A DNA stretch of 64,000 bases from CAIWHR01 sp963781285 (GCA_963781285.1 CAWAFI010000005.1:124001-188000); one strand, 5' to 3'; shown: positions 18,096-27,613, counted from the stretch's first letter. Notes: a model not told the origin generated them from the sequence alone. Program-made: numbers and translations.

Positions 18096-19019
18096 TCACG
18101 CCGGCATCAGCCAACCCTCCTGCCGCTTGACCGCGCCGGCCTTTTCCAGTTCGCCGACGAGCAGCGCGGCGAGGCCGGCGGGCGGCAGGCGGAAGAAGAG
18201 GCTGTTGAAATCGCGATAGAGTCCAACCCTGTCGAGATACTCGGGCAGGTCCGCGAGCGGCAGCCGCTCCTTGTCCAGCAATGAAAAGACGAGATTCACT
18301 TTGAGCGCGTGCCGCGCGAGCCGCAGCGGATCCGCCTCGAAGGCGGCGACCCGCTGCCGCGCGCGTTCGAGCGCTGTTGCGACGTCGGTAAAGGGCTCGC
18401 CATGGCCGGGAATGACGACGCGCAAGTCGAGCCCCGCGAGCATCTCGACCGTCGCGCGCGTCGCCGGCAACGCAGCGGGATCCACCTCGGGCGGCATCAC
18501 GAAGCCGAAGCCGTACTCCCACAGCGCGTCGCCGGAGATCAGGATCCCGTGCTCCGCGTTATGGAACACGAGCGCACCCATGTCGTGCCCCGGCGCCGCG
18601 AGCGCGCGCCACTCGAGATCGCCCCAGACGTGCGTCGAGCCGGCGACGAGCAGCCGATCGATGGCAAAGCGCTCGGCCCGCTGGTCGCAGTAGTCGTAGA
18701 GCAATGCCTTCTGATCCCACCTTTCGACGAGCGGCGCCTCGCCCTCGGGGGCCGCGATCGGGCAGCCGTACCTGCGCACGAGTGCGGCGTTGCCGCCGAT
18801 GTGATCGGAATGGCAATGCGTATTGACGATCCACGCCAGCGGCGCGGCGCCGATTCCGCGCGCCGACGCGAGCAGCGCCTGCGTCAGCGACGCATGCTTG
18901 ACGTAACCGGTGTCGATCAGTACGTTTCCGTCGCGGCTTTTCAGCACGATGTTGTTCGCCGACAGCCAGTCGCGGACGAAGACGTGCAGTTGCGGCGGAA
19001 AAAGCGGGGAGATCATCAA
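18096..19019 (-). CDS. MBL-fold metallo-hydrolase
   Basis: 307 residues. It has the metallo-beta-lactamase fold motif 'NTHCHSDHIGG' (HxHxDH), a downstream His in 'APGHDMG', the bridging Asp in 'LISGDALW' and the last His in 'VIPGHGEPF', giving a full two-metal site. The C-terminal 80 residues form a winged-helix-like tail, as in lactamase-like hydrolases of the LACTB2 type. The start overlaps the mfd stop (ATGA), so it is translated with mfd. The substrate is unknown. Confidence 0.88.
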   Translation of the reverse strand: MMISPLFPPQLHVFVRDWLSANNIVLKSRDGNVLIDTGYVKHASLTQALLASARGIGAAPLAWIVNTHCHSDHIGGNAALVRRYGCPIAAPEGEAPLVERWDQKALLYDYCDQRAERFAIDRLLVAGSTHVWGDLEWRALAAPGHDMGALVFHNAEHGILISGDALWEYGFGFVMPPEVDPAALPATRATVEMLAGLDLRVVIPGHGEPFTDVATALERARQRVAAFEADPLRLARHALKVNLVFSLLDKERLPLADLPEYLDRVGLYRDFNSLFFRLPPAGLAALLVGELEKAGAVKRQEGWLMPA

Positions 19020-22000
19020 GCCAGCCTGCCGAGAAACTCCCGGATCAACGCGACGCGTTCGGGAAGCGTCGGCGCCGCACGCTCGATACGCACGCGGTCG
19101 GGGCCGGCGAAACGGACGCGGCCGTCCTTCTGCACCAGGGTGATCAGCGCTCCCGCATCGAACGGCGGGCTGTTGACGAACTGCAGCGTACTGCGCTCAG
19201 GTCCGGCATCGATCTTGGTTACCCCCAGCGGCCTGGCGACGAGCCGCAAGCGGTGACAGGCGATCAGCGCCTGCGCCGGCTCGGGCGGACGGCCAAAGCG
19301 GTCGACCAGCTCCTCGTGCATCGCTTCGAGTTCATCGGCGTCGCCGCAATTGGCAAATCGCTTGTAGAGAACGAGCCGCTCGTGCACGTCGCTGCAGTAG
19401 CTCTCCGGCAGCAGTGCCGGCAGGTGCAGGTTGATCTCCGTGGTGACTCCGAGTGGCGCGGCGAGATCCGGCTCGCGCCCCGCTTTCAACGCCGACACCG
19501 CTGCCTTCAGCATGTCGGCATAGAGCTGGAAGCCGACCTCCATCATCTCGCCCGACTGCGACTCGCCGAGCACTTCGCCGGCGCCGCGGATCTCGAGGTC
19601 GTGCATCGCGAGATAGAAACCGGAACCCAGGTCTTCCATCATCTGGATCGCTTCGAGCCGCTTTCTCGCCTGCGCGGAGAGAGCCTCCTCGGGCGGCGTC
19701 AGCAGGTACGCGTAGGCCTGGTGGTGCGAGCGGCCGACCCGGCCGCGCAGCTGGTGGAGCTGCGCCAGCCCGAAGCGGTCGGCACGCTCGATGATGATCG
19801 TGTTGGCCGTCGGCACGTCGATGCCGGTTTCGATGATCGTCGAGCAGACGAGCAGGTTCACCCGCTGCGCATAGAATTCCCGCATCACGTGTTCCAGGTC
19901 GCGTTCGCCCATCTGCCCGTGCGCGACGGCGATTCGCGCCTCGGGCAACAGGTCCGCGAGACGCTCGGCCGTCACGGCGATCGTGTCGATGTCGTTGTGC
20001 AGGAAGTAGATCTGCCCGCCGCGCTTCAGTTCGCGCAGCGCCGCCTCGCGCACGATGCCGCGCGAGTGCGCGGAGACAAACGTCTTGATAGCGAGCCGCC
20101 GCTGTGGCGCCGTGGCGATGACCGAGAAATCGCGGATGCCCTCGAGCGACATCGCCAGCGTGCGCGGGATCGGGGTCGCCGTCAGCGTCAGTACGTCGAC
20201 CTCGGCGCGCAGCCTTTTTAGCTGTTCCTTCTGCCGCACGCCGAACCGGTGCTCCTCGTCGATGATGACGAGGCCGAGGTTGGCGAACTTCACGCCGGCC
20301 TGGATCAGCTTGTGCGTGCCGATGACGAGATCGACGGTGCCGGCGGCAAGCCCGTCCAGCACCGCCTTCACTTCCTTCGCCGAGCGGAAGCGCGACAGCT
20401 CGGCGAGCTTCACCGGGAGATCGGCGAAGCGGTCGGAGAAGACCTGGAAATGCTGCTCGGCAAGGAGCGTCGTCGGCACCAGCACCGCGACCTGCTTGCC
20501 GTCGGCAACGGCGACGAACGCGGCCCGCAGCGCGACCTCGGTCTTGCCGAAGCCGACGTCACCGCACACGAGCCGGTCCATCGGCTTGCCGGTGGTGAGG
20601 TCGCCGACGACGGCCTCGATCGCCGCCTGCTGGTCCGGCGTCTCGTCGAAGCCGAATCCGTCCGCGAACGCATCGTAGTCGTGACCGTTGAACTTGAATG
20701 CGTGGCCCGTGCGCGCCGCGCGTTGCGCGTAGAGGTTCAAGAGCTCCGCCGCCGTATCGTGGGCCTGCCGCGCCGCGCGCCGCTTCGCCTTTTCCCACTG
20801 GCCGCTGCCGAGCTCGTGCAGGGGCGCCGCTTCCGGTGAGACCCCGCTGTAGCGGCCGATCAGGTGGAGGTTCGAGACGGGGACGTAGAGCTTGGCGTCA
20901 TTGGCGTACACAAGCTGCAGGAACTCGGTCGGTCCCTCGGGGAGGTCCATCGTGACGAGCCCGAGATAGCGGCCGATGCCGTGCTGCTCGTGGACGACGG
21001 GGTCGCCGATGCGCACTTCCGAGAGGTCGCGCAGCATTGCGTCGACGTTGGAGCGGCGTGCCGCATCGCGCCGGCCGCGGCGGACCACCCCCGCGTAAAG
21101 TTCCGCCTCGGTGACGATGGCGAGCTTCGCTTCGGGCCACGCAAAGCCTGCATGCAGCGGCGCGACAGCCAGCGCAAAGCGCACTGCCTCCGTGCCGGCG
21201 CCGGTCGCGAACGTGGGCCAGTCGTCGACCACCGGCGCCTTCATTCCGTATTCGGCGAAATACTGCTGCATCGTTTCGCGTCGTCCAGCGCTTTCCGCGC
21301 AGACCAGCACGCGCGCGTCGGTCGTCGTGACAAAGTGCTTCAGCGCCGCGAGCGGATCCTCGGCGCGGCGGTCGACTTGGACCGAGGGCAATGCGTAGGC
21401 TCTCTGCCGCTCACTTCGGCTCTCTCCGGCGCGCGGCAGGGTGGCTGCGATCTCCGCTGCGGCGAACTCGACCCGCGCGAAAGACTTCAGCAAGCCGAAA
21501 AAGGCATCGCCGGCCAGGAAAATATCGGCGGGCGGCAGGAGCGGCCGGGCCTTGTCGCCTCGCAGGAGCTTGTAGCGCGCCTCGGTGTCCTGCCAGAAGT
21601 GTTCGATGGCGCCTGGCACGTCGCCGTGCAGCGCGACGGCGGCCTCCGGCGGCAGGTAATCGGCCAGGGTGGCCGTTGCGCCGAAAAAAAGCGGCAGGTA
21701 GTACTCGATGCCGCCGGGCACGACGCCGTTGCTGATGTCCTTGTACAGCGGCGACTTGGATGGATCGCCCTCGAACACTTCGCGATAGCGGCTGCGAAAG
21801 CGCGTGCGTCCCGCGTCGTCGAGCGGGAATTCGCGCGCCGGCAATAGCCGGACGTCCGGCACCGGATAGAGCGTGCGCTGCGTGTCGACGTCGAACGTCT
21901 TGATGCTCTCGATGTCGTCGCCGAAGAGGTCGAGCCGATAGGGCAGCGAGCTGCCCATGGGGAAGAGGTCGATCAGGCCGCCGCGCACGCTGAACTCGCC

Positions 22001-22636
22001 GGGAGAGACGACCTGCGTGACGTGGTGGTAGCCGGCGAGCCCGAGCTGGGCGCGCAACGCGTTTACGTCGAGCCGTGTGCCCTGCTTGAGGAAGAACGTG
22101 AACGCCGCGAGATACGACGGCGGCGCGAGCCGGTACAGCGCCGTCGTCGCCGCCACGACGAGCACGTCGCATTCGCCACGCGAGACGCGATACAGCGTCG
22201 CGAGCCGTTCCGACACCAAGTCCTGGTGGGGCGAGAAGTGATCGTAAGGCAGCGTTTCCCAGTCGGGCAGCAACGCGACGCGCAAGCCCGGCGCAAACCA
22301 GGGGAGTTCGTCGGCGAGGCGCTGCGCAGCCAACGCGTCGGCGGCCACGACAGCGAGCACGTGCTTGTGCGCCACACACTGCAGCGCGAGTTGCGAAAGC
22401 GCGAGCGCGTCGGCCGAGCCGGGAAGTGGGGCGGCGGCGCGCGCTTTATGGCCGGGAGCGGGCAATGCCGGGGCGAGCGAGGGCAGCGCCGCGAGCCTCG
22501 AAAGCGTCGCGGCGATGTTAGGAAGCGCGGGCGCGGCGGCGGTAGTGCTGTGCGCGGTGATGGCGGCGTCCGGAGACGCTGCCGCCGCGGCCGCCGTCCC
22601 GGCGGCATTGAGGGCCGGTGGCACGTGCAACTGCAA
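19016..22636 (-). CDS. mfd: Transcription-repair coupling factor Mfd
   Basis: 1,206 residues. It removes stalled RNA polymerase from DNA lesions and recruits UvrA. In order: an Ala/Pro-rich N-terminal extension of about 50 residues not found in most homologues; UvrB-like domains ('LLPDWETLPYDHFSPHQDLV'); the polymerase-interacting domain near residue 530; the translocase with Walker A 'CGDVGFGKTEVAL', 'IIDEEHRFGV', 'LTATPIPRTL' and 'QLRGRVGRSHHQAYAYLL'; and the TRCF C-terminal domain. The downstream MBL gene overlaps by 4 bases. It starts near the divergent DMT exporter. Confidence 0.96.
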   Translation of the reverse strand: MQLHVPPALNAAGTAAAAAASPDAAITAHSTTAAAPALPNIAATLSRLAALPSLAPALPAPGHKARAAAPLPGSADALALSQLALQCVAHKHVLAVVAADALAAQRLADELPWFAPGLRVALLPDWETLPYDHFSPHQDLVSERLATLYRVSRGECDVLVVAATTALYRLAPPSYLAAFTFFLKQGTRLDVNALRAQLGLAGYHHVTQVVSPGEFSVRGGLIDLFPMGSSLPYRLDLFGDDIESIKTFDVDTQRTLYPVPDVRLLPAREFPLDDAGRTRFRSRYREVFEGDPSKSPLYKDISNGVVPGGIEYYLPLFFGATATLADYLPPEAAVALHGDVPGAIEHFWQDTEARYKLLRGDKARPLLPPADIFLAGDAFFGLLKSFARVEFAAAEIAATLPRAGESRSERQRAYALPSVQVDRRAEDPLAALKHFVTTTDARVLVCAESAGRRETMQQYFAEYGMKAPVVDDWPTFATGAGTEAVRFALAVAPLHAGFAWPEAKLAIVTEAELYAGVVRRGRRDAARRSNVDAMLRDLSEVRIGDPVVHEQHGIGRYLGLVTMDLPEGPTEFLQLVYANDAKLYVPVSNLHLIGRYSGVSPEAAPLHELGSGQWEKAKRRAARQAHDTAAELLNLYAQRAARTGHAFKFNGHDYDAFADGFGFDETPDQQAAIEAVVGDLTTGKPMDRLVCGDVGFGKTEVALRAAFVAVADGKQVAVLVPTTLLAEQHFQVFSDRFADLPVKLAELSRFRSAKEVKAVLDGLAAGTVDLVIGTHKLIQAGVKFANLGLVIIDEEHRFGVRQKEQLKRLRAEVDVLTLTATPIPRTLAMSLEGIRDFSVIATAPQRRLAIKTFVSAHSRGIVREAALRELKRGGQIYFLHNDIDTIAVTAERLADLLPEARIAVAHGQMGERDLEHVMREFYAQRVNLLVCSTIIETGIDVPTANTIIIERADRFGLAQLHQLRGRVGRSHHQAYAYLLTPPEEALSAQARKRLEAIQMMEDLGSGFYLAMHDLEIRGAGEVLGESQSGEMMEVGFQLYADMLKAAVSALKAGREPDLAAPLGVTTEINLHLPALLPESYCSDVHERLVLYKRFANCGDADELEAMHEELVDRFGRPPEPAQALIACHRLRLVARPLGVTKIDAGPERSTLQFVNSPPFDAGALITLVQKDGRVRFAGPDRVRIERAAPTLPERVALIREFLGRLA

Positions 22637-22680
22637 AGCGAATGCGAATTATACGTTGGCGCGCGTGCGATAATCGCCGC

Positions 22681-23616
22681 GTGCCTGCTTCCGCCCCTGC
22701 ACCGCGCAGCGCGAGCCCGTACCTGATGCTGGCGCTGGCACCGCTGTTCTGGGCGGGCAACTGGATCGTCGGCCGCGGACTCGCAACCGAGGTCCCGCCG
22801 ATGGCGATGACCTTCCTGCGCTGGTTTTTCGCGATCCTCATTCTCGCGCCGTTCGCGTGGCGCCATGTGCGCCGGGAATGGCCGGTCGTGCGCGCCCACT
22901 GGAGGACGCTCGCGTTCCTTGGCGCGATCGGCGTTGGCACGCACAACGCGCTCGCGTACCTCGGCCTCAATTACACGACCGCGACCAACGGCGTGATCCT
23001 GAATTCGTTCATCCCGGTGATGATCATCGCGTTTTCGTGGCTGTTCCTGCGCGAAGGCCTGACGCCGCTGCAGCTGGCCGGTGTCGGCGTGTCGCTCGCG
23101 GGCGTCCTCGCGATCCTGTCGCAGGGGAGCCTCGAGGTGCTGGCATCATTTCGGCTCAATGTCGGCGACCTGCTGGTGATACTGTCGATGGCAATGTGGT
23201 CGACGTACACGATCTGCCTGCGCTGGCGACCGGCGGGTCTGGACATGCTGACCTTCCTGTTCGTGTTGATGGTCGTCGGCGACCTCTGCGTGCTGCCGTT
23301 CTTCCTGGGCGAGCTCGCGTTCGGGCGGCGCATGTCGATCACCGCGGCCAATATCGCGGCGCTCGTGTCTCTGGCACTTTTCGCGTCGGTCCTGGCGTAC
23401 ATCTTCTGGAACCGCGGCGTCGAGCAGGTCGGCGCCACCGTCGCGGGGCTCTTCGTCCATCTGATGCCGGTGTTTGGCGTCGTGCTCGCCTGGCTGTTCC
23501 TGGGCGAGCGGCTGGCACCGTATCATGTTGCGGGGATCGCGTTGATCCTCGCTGGCATCGTGATTACGAGCCGACTGGGACGGCGGCCACTGCCGGCGCC
23601 GGCGGGAACGGACTAG
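22681..23616 (+). CDS. DMT-superfamily (EamA) transporter
   Basis: 311 residues from a GTG at 22681. Ten membrane segments arranged as two EamA repeats: first 'LAPLFWAGNWIVGRGLATE', second beginning near 'LSMAMWSTYTICLRW'. Each repeat ends with the expected glycine-rich hydrophobic helix ('LFLGERLAPYHVAGIALILAGI'). Members export amino acids, metabolites or drugs; the substrate cannot be told. It starts 45 bases from the divergent mfd start. Confidence 0.9.
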   Translation: MPASAPAPRSASPYLMLALAPLFWAGNWIVGRGLATEVPPMAMTFLRWFFAILILAPFAWRHVRREWPVVRAHWRTLAFLGAIGVGTHNALAYLGLNYTTATNGVILNSFIPVMIIAFSWLFLREGLTPLQLAGVGVSLAGVLAILSQGSLEVLASFRLNVGDLLVILSMAMWSTYTICLRWRPAGLDMLTFLFVLMVVGDLCVLPFFLGELAFGRRMSITAANIAALVSLALFASVLAYIFWNRGVEQVGATVAGLFVHLMPVFGVVLAWLFLGERLAPYHVAGIALILAGIVITSRLGRRPLPAPAGTD

Positions 23617-23638
23617 AGCGTATTCGCAGAGGCGACCG

Positions 23639-23857
23639 ATGACCGATGGCATTGGCGATGCGGACCGCGTCGCGCTGATGCAGCGGCTGGTCGAGCTCAA
23701 GATCGAGCACCGCGATCTCGACAGCGTGATCCACCGCCTGGCCGACGACCCCTCTCACGACGAGCTGCAGGTAAAGCGATTGAAACGCCGCAAGCTCCTG
23801 CTGAAGGACCAGATTGCCAGACTCGAGCGACAGATCGATCCGGACATCCCGGCCTGA
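23639..23857 (+). CDS. YdcH/DUF465-family small coiled-coil protein
   Basis: 72 residues. An acidic start is followed by a charged helical hairpin: 'LVELKIEHRDLDSVIHRL' and 'DELQVKRLKRRKLLLKDQI'. This is the DUF465 (YdcH) pattern of two antiparallel helices. The cellular role is unknown. It follows the exporter gene by 22 bases on the same strand and is convergent with the ManC gene, 3 bases away. Confidence 0.88.
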   Translation: MTDGIGDADRVALMQRLVELKIEHRDLDSVIHRLADDPSHDELQVKRLKRRKLLLKDQIARLERQIDPDIPA

Positions 23858-23860
23858 GTA

Positions 23861-25339
23861 TTATCCCGTCACGCGCCCGTACCGGTCCTCGAAGCGAACG
23901 ATGTCGTCTTCGCCGAGATAATCGCCGCACTGTATCTCGATGACCACGAGTGGCAATGCTCCCGCGTTCTCCAGCCGGTGCTTCTCCCCCACGGGGATGG
24001 TCGTAAACCCGCGTGTGTTGACGACGTAGGTCTCGTCACCGCGCGTTACGGTCGCGTCCCCCGCGACGACGACCCAGTGCTCGCTGCGCCGGTGATGCGA
24101 TTGCAGCGACAGTGCTGCGCCCGATTTCACTTCGATGCGCTTGATCTTGAAGCCGGGGCCCTCCTGCAGCACCGTGTACGCGCCCCAGGGTCGGGTGACG
24201 GTCCGGTGCGTCCTGTAGGCGTCGTGGCCGCGCGCCTTCAGTTCCTGGGCGACTTCGCGCACGCGCTGCAGGTGGTCGCGATGCGCGACGAGGACGGCAT
24301 CCGGCGTATCGACGATCACCATGTTCTCGACGCCGACGGTGGCGACGATGCGGTCCTCGGCATGGACGAACGTGCCGCGGGTTGCAATCGTCACCCGTTG
24401 GCCTCGGCCATGGTTGCCGTCCGCATCGGGCGGCGTCATGTCGGATACGGCCTGCCAGGAACCGATATCGCTCCAATCGAACGTCCCGCGCACGACCGCC
24501 ACACTGCCCGCGGCGGCGGCCGGCTCCATCACCGCATAGTCGATCGAGATGTCGGGGACTGCCGCAAAGCGCTCCGGGTCGATTTCGAGCATCGCGGCAT
24601 CGCGTTGAGCCGCAAGCGCTTCGGCGATCGGTCGCACCGCGTCGAGCACCGCCTGCGCGTGGCACGCGAATGCTTCGAGAATCGCGGTGACCGTGAAGCA
24701 GAAGATGCCGGAGTTCCAGACGTAGGTCCCTGCGGCTGCATAAGCGCGCGCCTTGTCCAGCGAAGGCTTTTCCACGAAGCGCAGCGCTCGATACGCTGGC
24801 GGGTCTGTGCCCGGGAGCGTGCCGCCGAGCGCCTCGCCGCATTCGATGTACCCGAAGCCCGTCTCGGCGTGCGTCGGCCGGATCCCGAATGTCGCCAGCA
24901 TTCCCTCGCGCGCCAGCGCTGATGCGCGTTCAACAGCCGCGGCGAACGCGAGCTGATCGCGTATCAGGTGATCGGCAGGCAAGACGAGGAGCACCGCATC
25001 GTGGCCATGGCGCGCCTGCACGTGCAGCGCCGCGAGCGCAACCGCCGGCGCCGTGTTGCGGCCGAAGGGTTCGAGCAGGAACGAAGCGTCGAGTGGCTGC
25101 CGATCGCGCAAGCCAGCGTACACGTCGCGGGTATGGAAATACAGGTCGCGATTGGTGACGGTTACAAGCTCGGTGACTCCAGGAAGCGCCAACGCACGCG
25201 CGGCGGTCTTTGCGAGCAGCGTTTGGCCGTCGGGCAACGGCATGAACGCCTTTGGCGCCATCTCGCGCGACAGCGGCCACAGTCGCGTGCCGGCGCCTCC
25301 GGATAGGATCACGGGGACGATGGGCGTGGCGATGGTCAT
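23861..25339 (-). CDS. manC: Mannose-1-phosphate guanylyltransferase / mannose-6-phosphate isomerase
   Basis: 492 residues, bifunctional AlgA/XanB/ManC type. The N-terminal nucleotidyltransferase begins 'VILSGGAGTRLWPLSRE'. The C-terminal type II phosphomannose isomerase cupin has 'HRRSEHWVVVAGDATV', 'IPVGEKHRLENAG' and 'EIQCGDYLGEDDIVRFEDRYGR'. It makes GDP-mannose for exopolysaccharide or LPS sugars. No other polysaccharide gene is adjacent. Length is typical (about 480). Confidence 0.93.
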   Translation of the reverse strand: MTIATPIVPVILSGGAGTRLWPLSREMAPKAFMPLPDGQTLLAKTAARALALPGVTELVTVTNRDLYFHTRDVYAGLRDRQPLDASFLLEPFGRNTAPAVALAALHVQARHGHDAVLLVLPADHLIRDQLAFAAAVERASALAREGMLATFGIRPTHAETGFGYIECGEALGGTLPGTDPPAYRALRFVEKPSLDKARAYAAAGTYVWNSGIFCFTVTAILEAFACHAQAVLDAVRPIAEALAAQRDAAMLEIDPERFAAVPDISIDYAVMEPAAAAGSVAVVRGTFDWSDIGSWQAVSDMTPPDADGNHGRGQRVTIATRGTFVHAEDRIVATVGVENMVIVDTPDAVLVAHRDHLQRVREVAQELKARGHDAYRTHRTVTRPWGAYTVLQEGPGFKIKRIEVKSGAALSLQSHHRRSEHWVVVAGDATVTRGDETYVVNTRGFTTIPVGEKHRLENAGALPLVVIEIQCGDYLGEDDIVRFEDRYGRVTG

Positions 25340-25505
25340 GCGGCGGAAGGGGAGGGAAGGCGTAACGGCTTGAAACGGTGCGAGTTTACCCCATCTTAAC
25401 TGCGCGATGCCGCGACCGGGAATTCGCGCATCGCGAGTGGTATCATAGATATCTCAGCGCATTGCACCGGCGCGACAGCGATCGCGTCGCGCCACGACGA
25501 TCACC

Positions 25506-25871
25506 GGGGGTGAACTGGTTTCGACGGGGGTTGCAACGCAGCTTGGGGCATGCCGAGGCGCTTGTCCTCGTAAAACTCGAGCACTCGCAAACTTAACTGC
25601 GAACGACGAAACGTACGCTCTGGCGGCTTAATCCCGCCGGACCTCGCACCTGGCAGCGCTCGGCCGGGGTGATGTAACTGTCACAGCGGGGACATTCAGA
25701 GCGATCGCGCCCGCCCGGGTCACTTGGGCGAGGCGTCAAAACAAGGTGACTGGTCCTGCCGTCGTATGTCCGTCAACGGCGTCGGGGCGAGAGCCCAATG
25801 ACGCGACTAAGCATGTAGTCCTGACTGCCGAGTGCTTCCGGACGCGAGTTCGATTCTCGCCACCTCCACCA
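25506..25871 (+). ncRNA. ssrA: Transfer-messenger RNA (tmRNA)
   Basis: A 366-base one-piece tmRNA. The 5' end GGGGGTGAACTGGTTTCGAC pairs with 3' CACCTCC of the acceptor stem, followed by the encoded ACCA (25,868-25,871). The T-arm 'GTTCGATTC' is present near 25,850. The tag frame at 25,599-25,631 encodes ANDETYALAA followed by TAA, the same tag as in Neisseria, which supports a betaproteobacterial origin. It rescues stalled ribosomes with SmpB. A strong terminator follows at once. A TATCAT hexamer at 25,441 could be its -10. Confidence 0.97.
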
Positions 25872-25883
25872 ATCCACAGAATG

Positions 25884-25912
25884 ACGGCCCCCACGCGGGG
25901 CCGTTGCCTTTT
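25884..25912 (+). terminator. Intrinsic terminator of tmRNA
   Basis: A perfect 8-bp stem, ACGGCCCC / GGGGCCGT with loop CACGC, followed by TGCCTTTT, 12 bases after the tmRNA CCA end. The next 170 bases up to the TIR gene hold no feature I can support; no copy of the tmRNA 3' end (att duplicate) was seen further downstream. Confidence 0.85.
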
Positions 25913-26084
25913 CCAGCTTGTAATGTACGTGCGTGTGTAGGCCCAGATTACGCGGAAGTTCGGGCATGCTTTGTTTCAATCCAGACAGTTGTTGACCGAG
26001 GCATCTGGAGCCGGCCTTGCTGTGCTTTGCGGTCCGCCACAGACGTAACGGACGTGGCGAATGCCGCGCTGCACTAGCACTACC

Positions 26085-26744
26085 TTACGAGCGCAACAGA
26101 TTAAAGGCTCGGTAGGCGACGTAGGCGCCACCGATGATCCAGGTGACAAAAGCGAAGATGAGTGCCGCCATGTCGCCGGAGTCGCCACCAATGGTGTTCG
26201 TTACGAGCTCGGCACCGTAGAAGCCGACGAACCACACCGTCGGCAAACCAAGAACCACGACAATCAGCGCGGAGAACCACGATGGGAAATGCGACGCCGG
26301 GCCCGGCACGTGCCTGCTCGGAGTAGTGCGAGCGGGCGCCGGCCGTTGCGCCGGCTGGCCCATGACGCGCTCAATCGCTCTCAACAACTCCTCGAAGTCT
26401 TCATGGCCGGCGTCGCCATTCCAGTCGACCAGCCGTGCGACCTGGATACGCCTAAACTCGAGTGGAAGTTCGACCGGTTCAATGAGCGCGGGCACGAGGA
26501 CGTTACGCTTCGCACCCTCGGCGGCCTCGGTTTTGACCCATTGTGACAACGCCGATGCCTGCGACCAAAGGACTACGACACATCGGGCCGCATTGAGTTC
26601 TCCCTCGATGACCTCATCGAATATTCGCCCCGGCGGAATGTGTCGATCCCACCAAACGGACCATCCGCGCTGCGACAGCGCGCCGGCGACTCTTTGGGCC
26701 GCAGCTCGATCCTCGCTGGCATAGCTGATGAAAACGTCGCTCAT
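26085..26744 (-). CDS. TIR-domain protein with C-terminal membrane anchor
   Basis: 219 residues from the ATG at 26,744 (an in-frame start 48 bases earlier is less likely). Residues 1-130 are a bacterial TIR domain: 'MSDVFISYASEDRAAAQRV', 'WSVWWDRHIPPG', and 'SQWVKTEAAEG' with Glu73 in the place of the catalytic NADase glutamate. A Pro/Ala/Arg linker (130-153) leads to two membrane helices (about 155-180 and 190-212). It may be a membrane-tethered NAD-consuming or signalling effector. No sensor partner is adjacent, so a defence role is unproven. Confidence 0.85.
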   Translation of the reverse strand: MSDVFISYASEDRAAAQRVAGALSQRGWSVWWDRHIPPGRIFDEVIEGELNAARCVVVLWSQASALSQWVKTEAAEGAKRNVLVPALIEPVELPLEFRRIQVARLVDWNGDAGHEDFEELLRAIERVMGQPAQRPAPARTTPSRHVPGPASHFPSWFSALIVVVLGLPTVWFVGFYGAELVTNTIGGDSGDMAALIFAFVTWIIGGAYVAYRAFNLLRS

Positions 26745-27050
26745 TCCTGGAGGTGATCGCAATGGAACACGCCGGACCGATACTGCCTCCAACCCCTACA
26801 GGTGTCTACGATGTTAGAGCGCACCCACCCATGGCCGAGGCCCGCATATGCCCGATCTACTCGCCGGAGCGTTACTGCGCGCCAGCGCGAATTCCCGGTA
26901 TCGTGTGGGCGCAACGGCGGATGTGTGCACCCCATCGGTGCCCGGCGGCTTGATTCAAGAATATTCGTCTGCCTTATTCGCGATTTCTGAAATGGCATCG
27001 GTCACGGTTTGGACCGGACATGGTGGGGCATCACCATCGATCTCCGAGAA

Positions 27051-27482
27051 TCAACTTCGGACGAGTCGCTTCATGGCGAACGACGCCAGGAACAGGGATG
27101 CCGCAGGAACTATACCGAAGACGAAAATCATCACCCCGTCGATGTCAGATGCGCCGGCCGACATGATTGCAAACCCGACCAGATGCATGACTGCGCCGAT
27201 CGTCAAGGCGCGCTGCCGGGTCAGCGTTCGAACCCATTGGTGAACAGGTAACCTCAGCAGCGGTACCGCATTGAACACGAAGCATAGAGTGCCGAGGACG
27301 GTCGGCATGCCAACTTCGGTCATGAACATGCTGTCGATCATGACAACGAGCACGACGATTCCGAGTACGTCCATGAACACGTGGTCCACCGGTATATGTT
27401 CGACGAGTCGGTCGTGAATGGCGTTGGCGAATCCAGCGGCATCGTCTCGACGGTAGCTGATGAAGACTTTTCGCGTTGTCAT
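27051..27482 (-). CDS. Truncated TIR start fused to a four-helix membrane segment
   Basis: 143 residues from the ATG at 27,482. Residues 1-39 match the first strand and helix of a TIR domain ('KVFISYRRDDAAGFANAIHDRL', then 'VFMDV'). After that the TIR sequence stops and a hydrophobic region of about four membrane helices begins ('LGIVVLVVMIDSMFM...'). The catalytic part of TIR is missing. I infer an in-frame deletion that joined a TIR N-terminus to the membrane tail of the same or another gene. The product may be non-functional. Confidence 0.6.
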   Translation of the reverse strand: MTTRKVFISYRRDDAAGFANAIHDRLVEHIPVDHVFMDVLGIVVLVVMIDSMFMTEVGMPTVLGTLCFVFNAVPLLRLPVHQWVRTLTRQRALTIGAVMHLVGFAIMSAGASDIDGVMIFVFGIVPAASLFLASFAMKRLVRS

Positions 27483-27595
27483 TGTTCGCCCTCCTGGTTG
27501 AGCAGCAGACCGATGCTTGTCGGAACGCAGGCTATGCGAGATCGTTGGTTGACGTACAGCGAAACCAGATGCCGGCCGATCCCCGAGCGGGTCCA

Positions 27596-27613
27596 AGCCC
27601 CGCAGGCGGGGCT
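27596..27613 (-). terminator. GC-rich hairpin after the DUF2784 gene
   Basis: A perfect 8-bp inverted repeat AGCCCCGC / GCGGGGCT around two bases, 20 bases past the stop of the minus-strand DUF2784 gene. Only a TTGG follows, so it is a weak intrinsic terminator or an mRNA-end hairpin. Confidence 0.45.

Noticed and set aside
25746..25940. A 64-residue ORF inside tmRNA.
   Set aside because: Overlaps the tRNA-like 3' part of the tmRNA; not a protein gene.
25872..26084. Possible att duplicate of the tmRNA end.
   Set aside because: No second copy of the terminal tmRNA bases was seen nearby, and no integrase.
26085..27482. A TIR-based anti-phage defence system.
   Set aside because: Only one intact TIR protein and no recognisable sensor, SIR2 or nucleotide-signal partner; not enough to claim a system.
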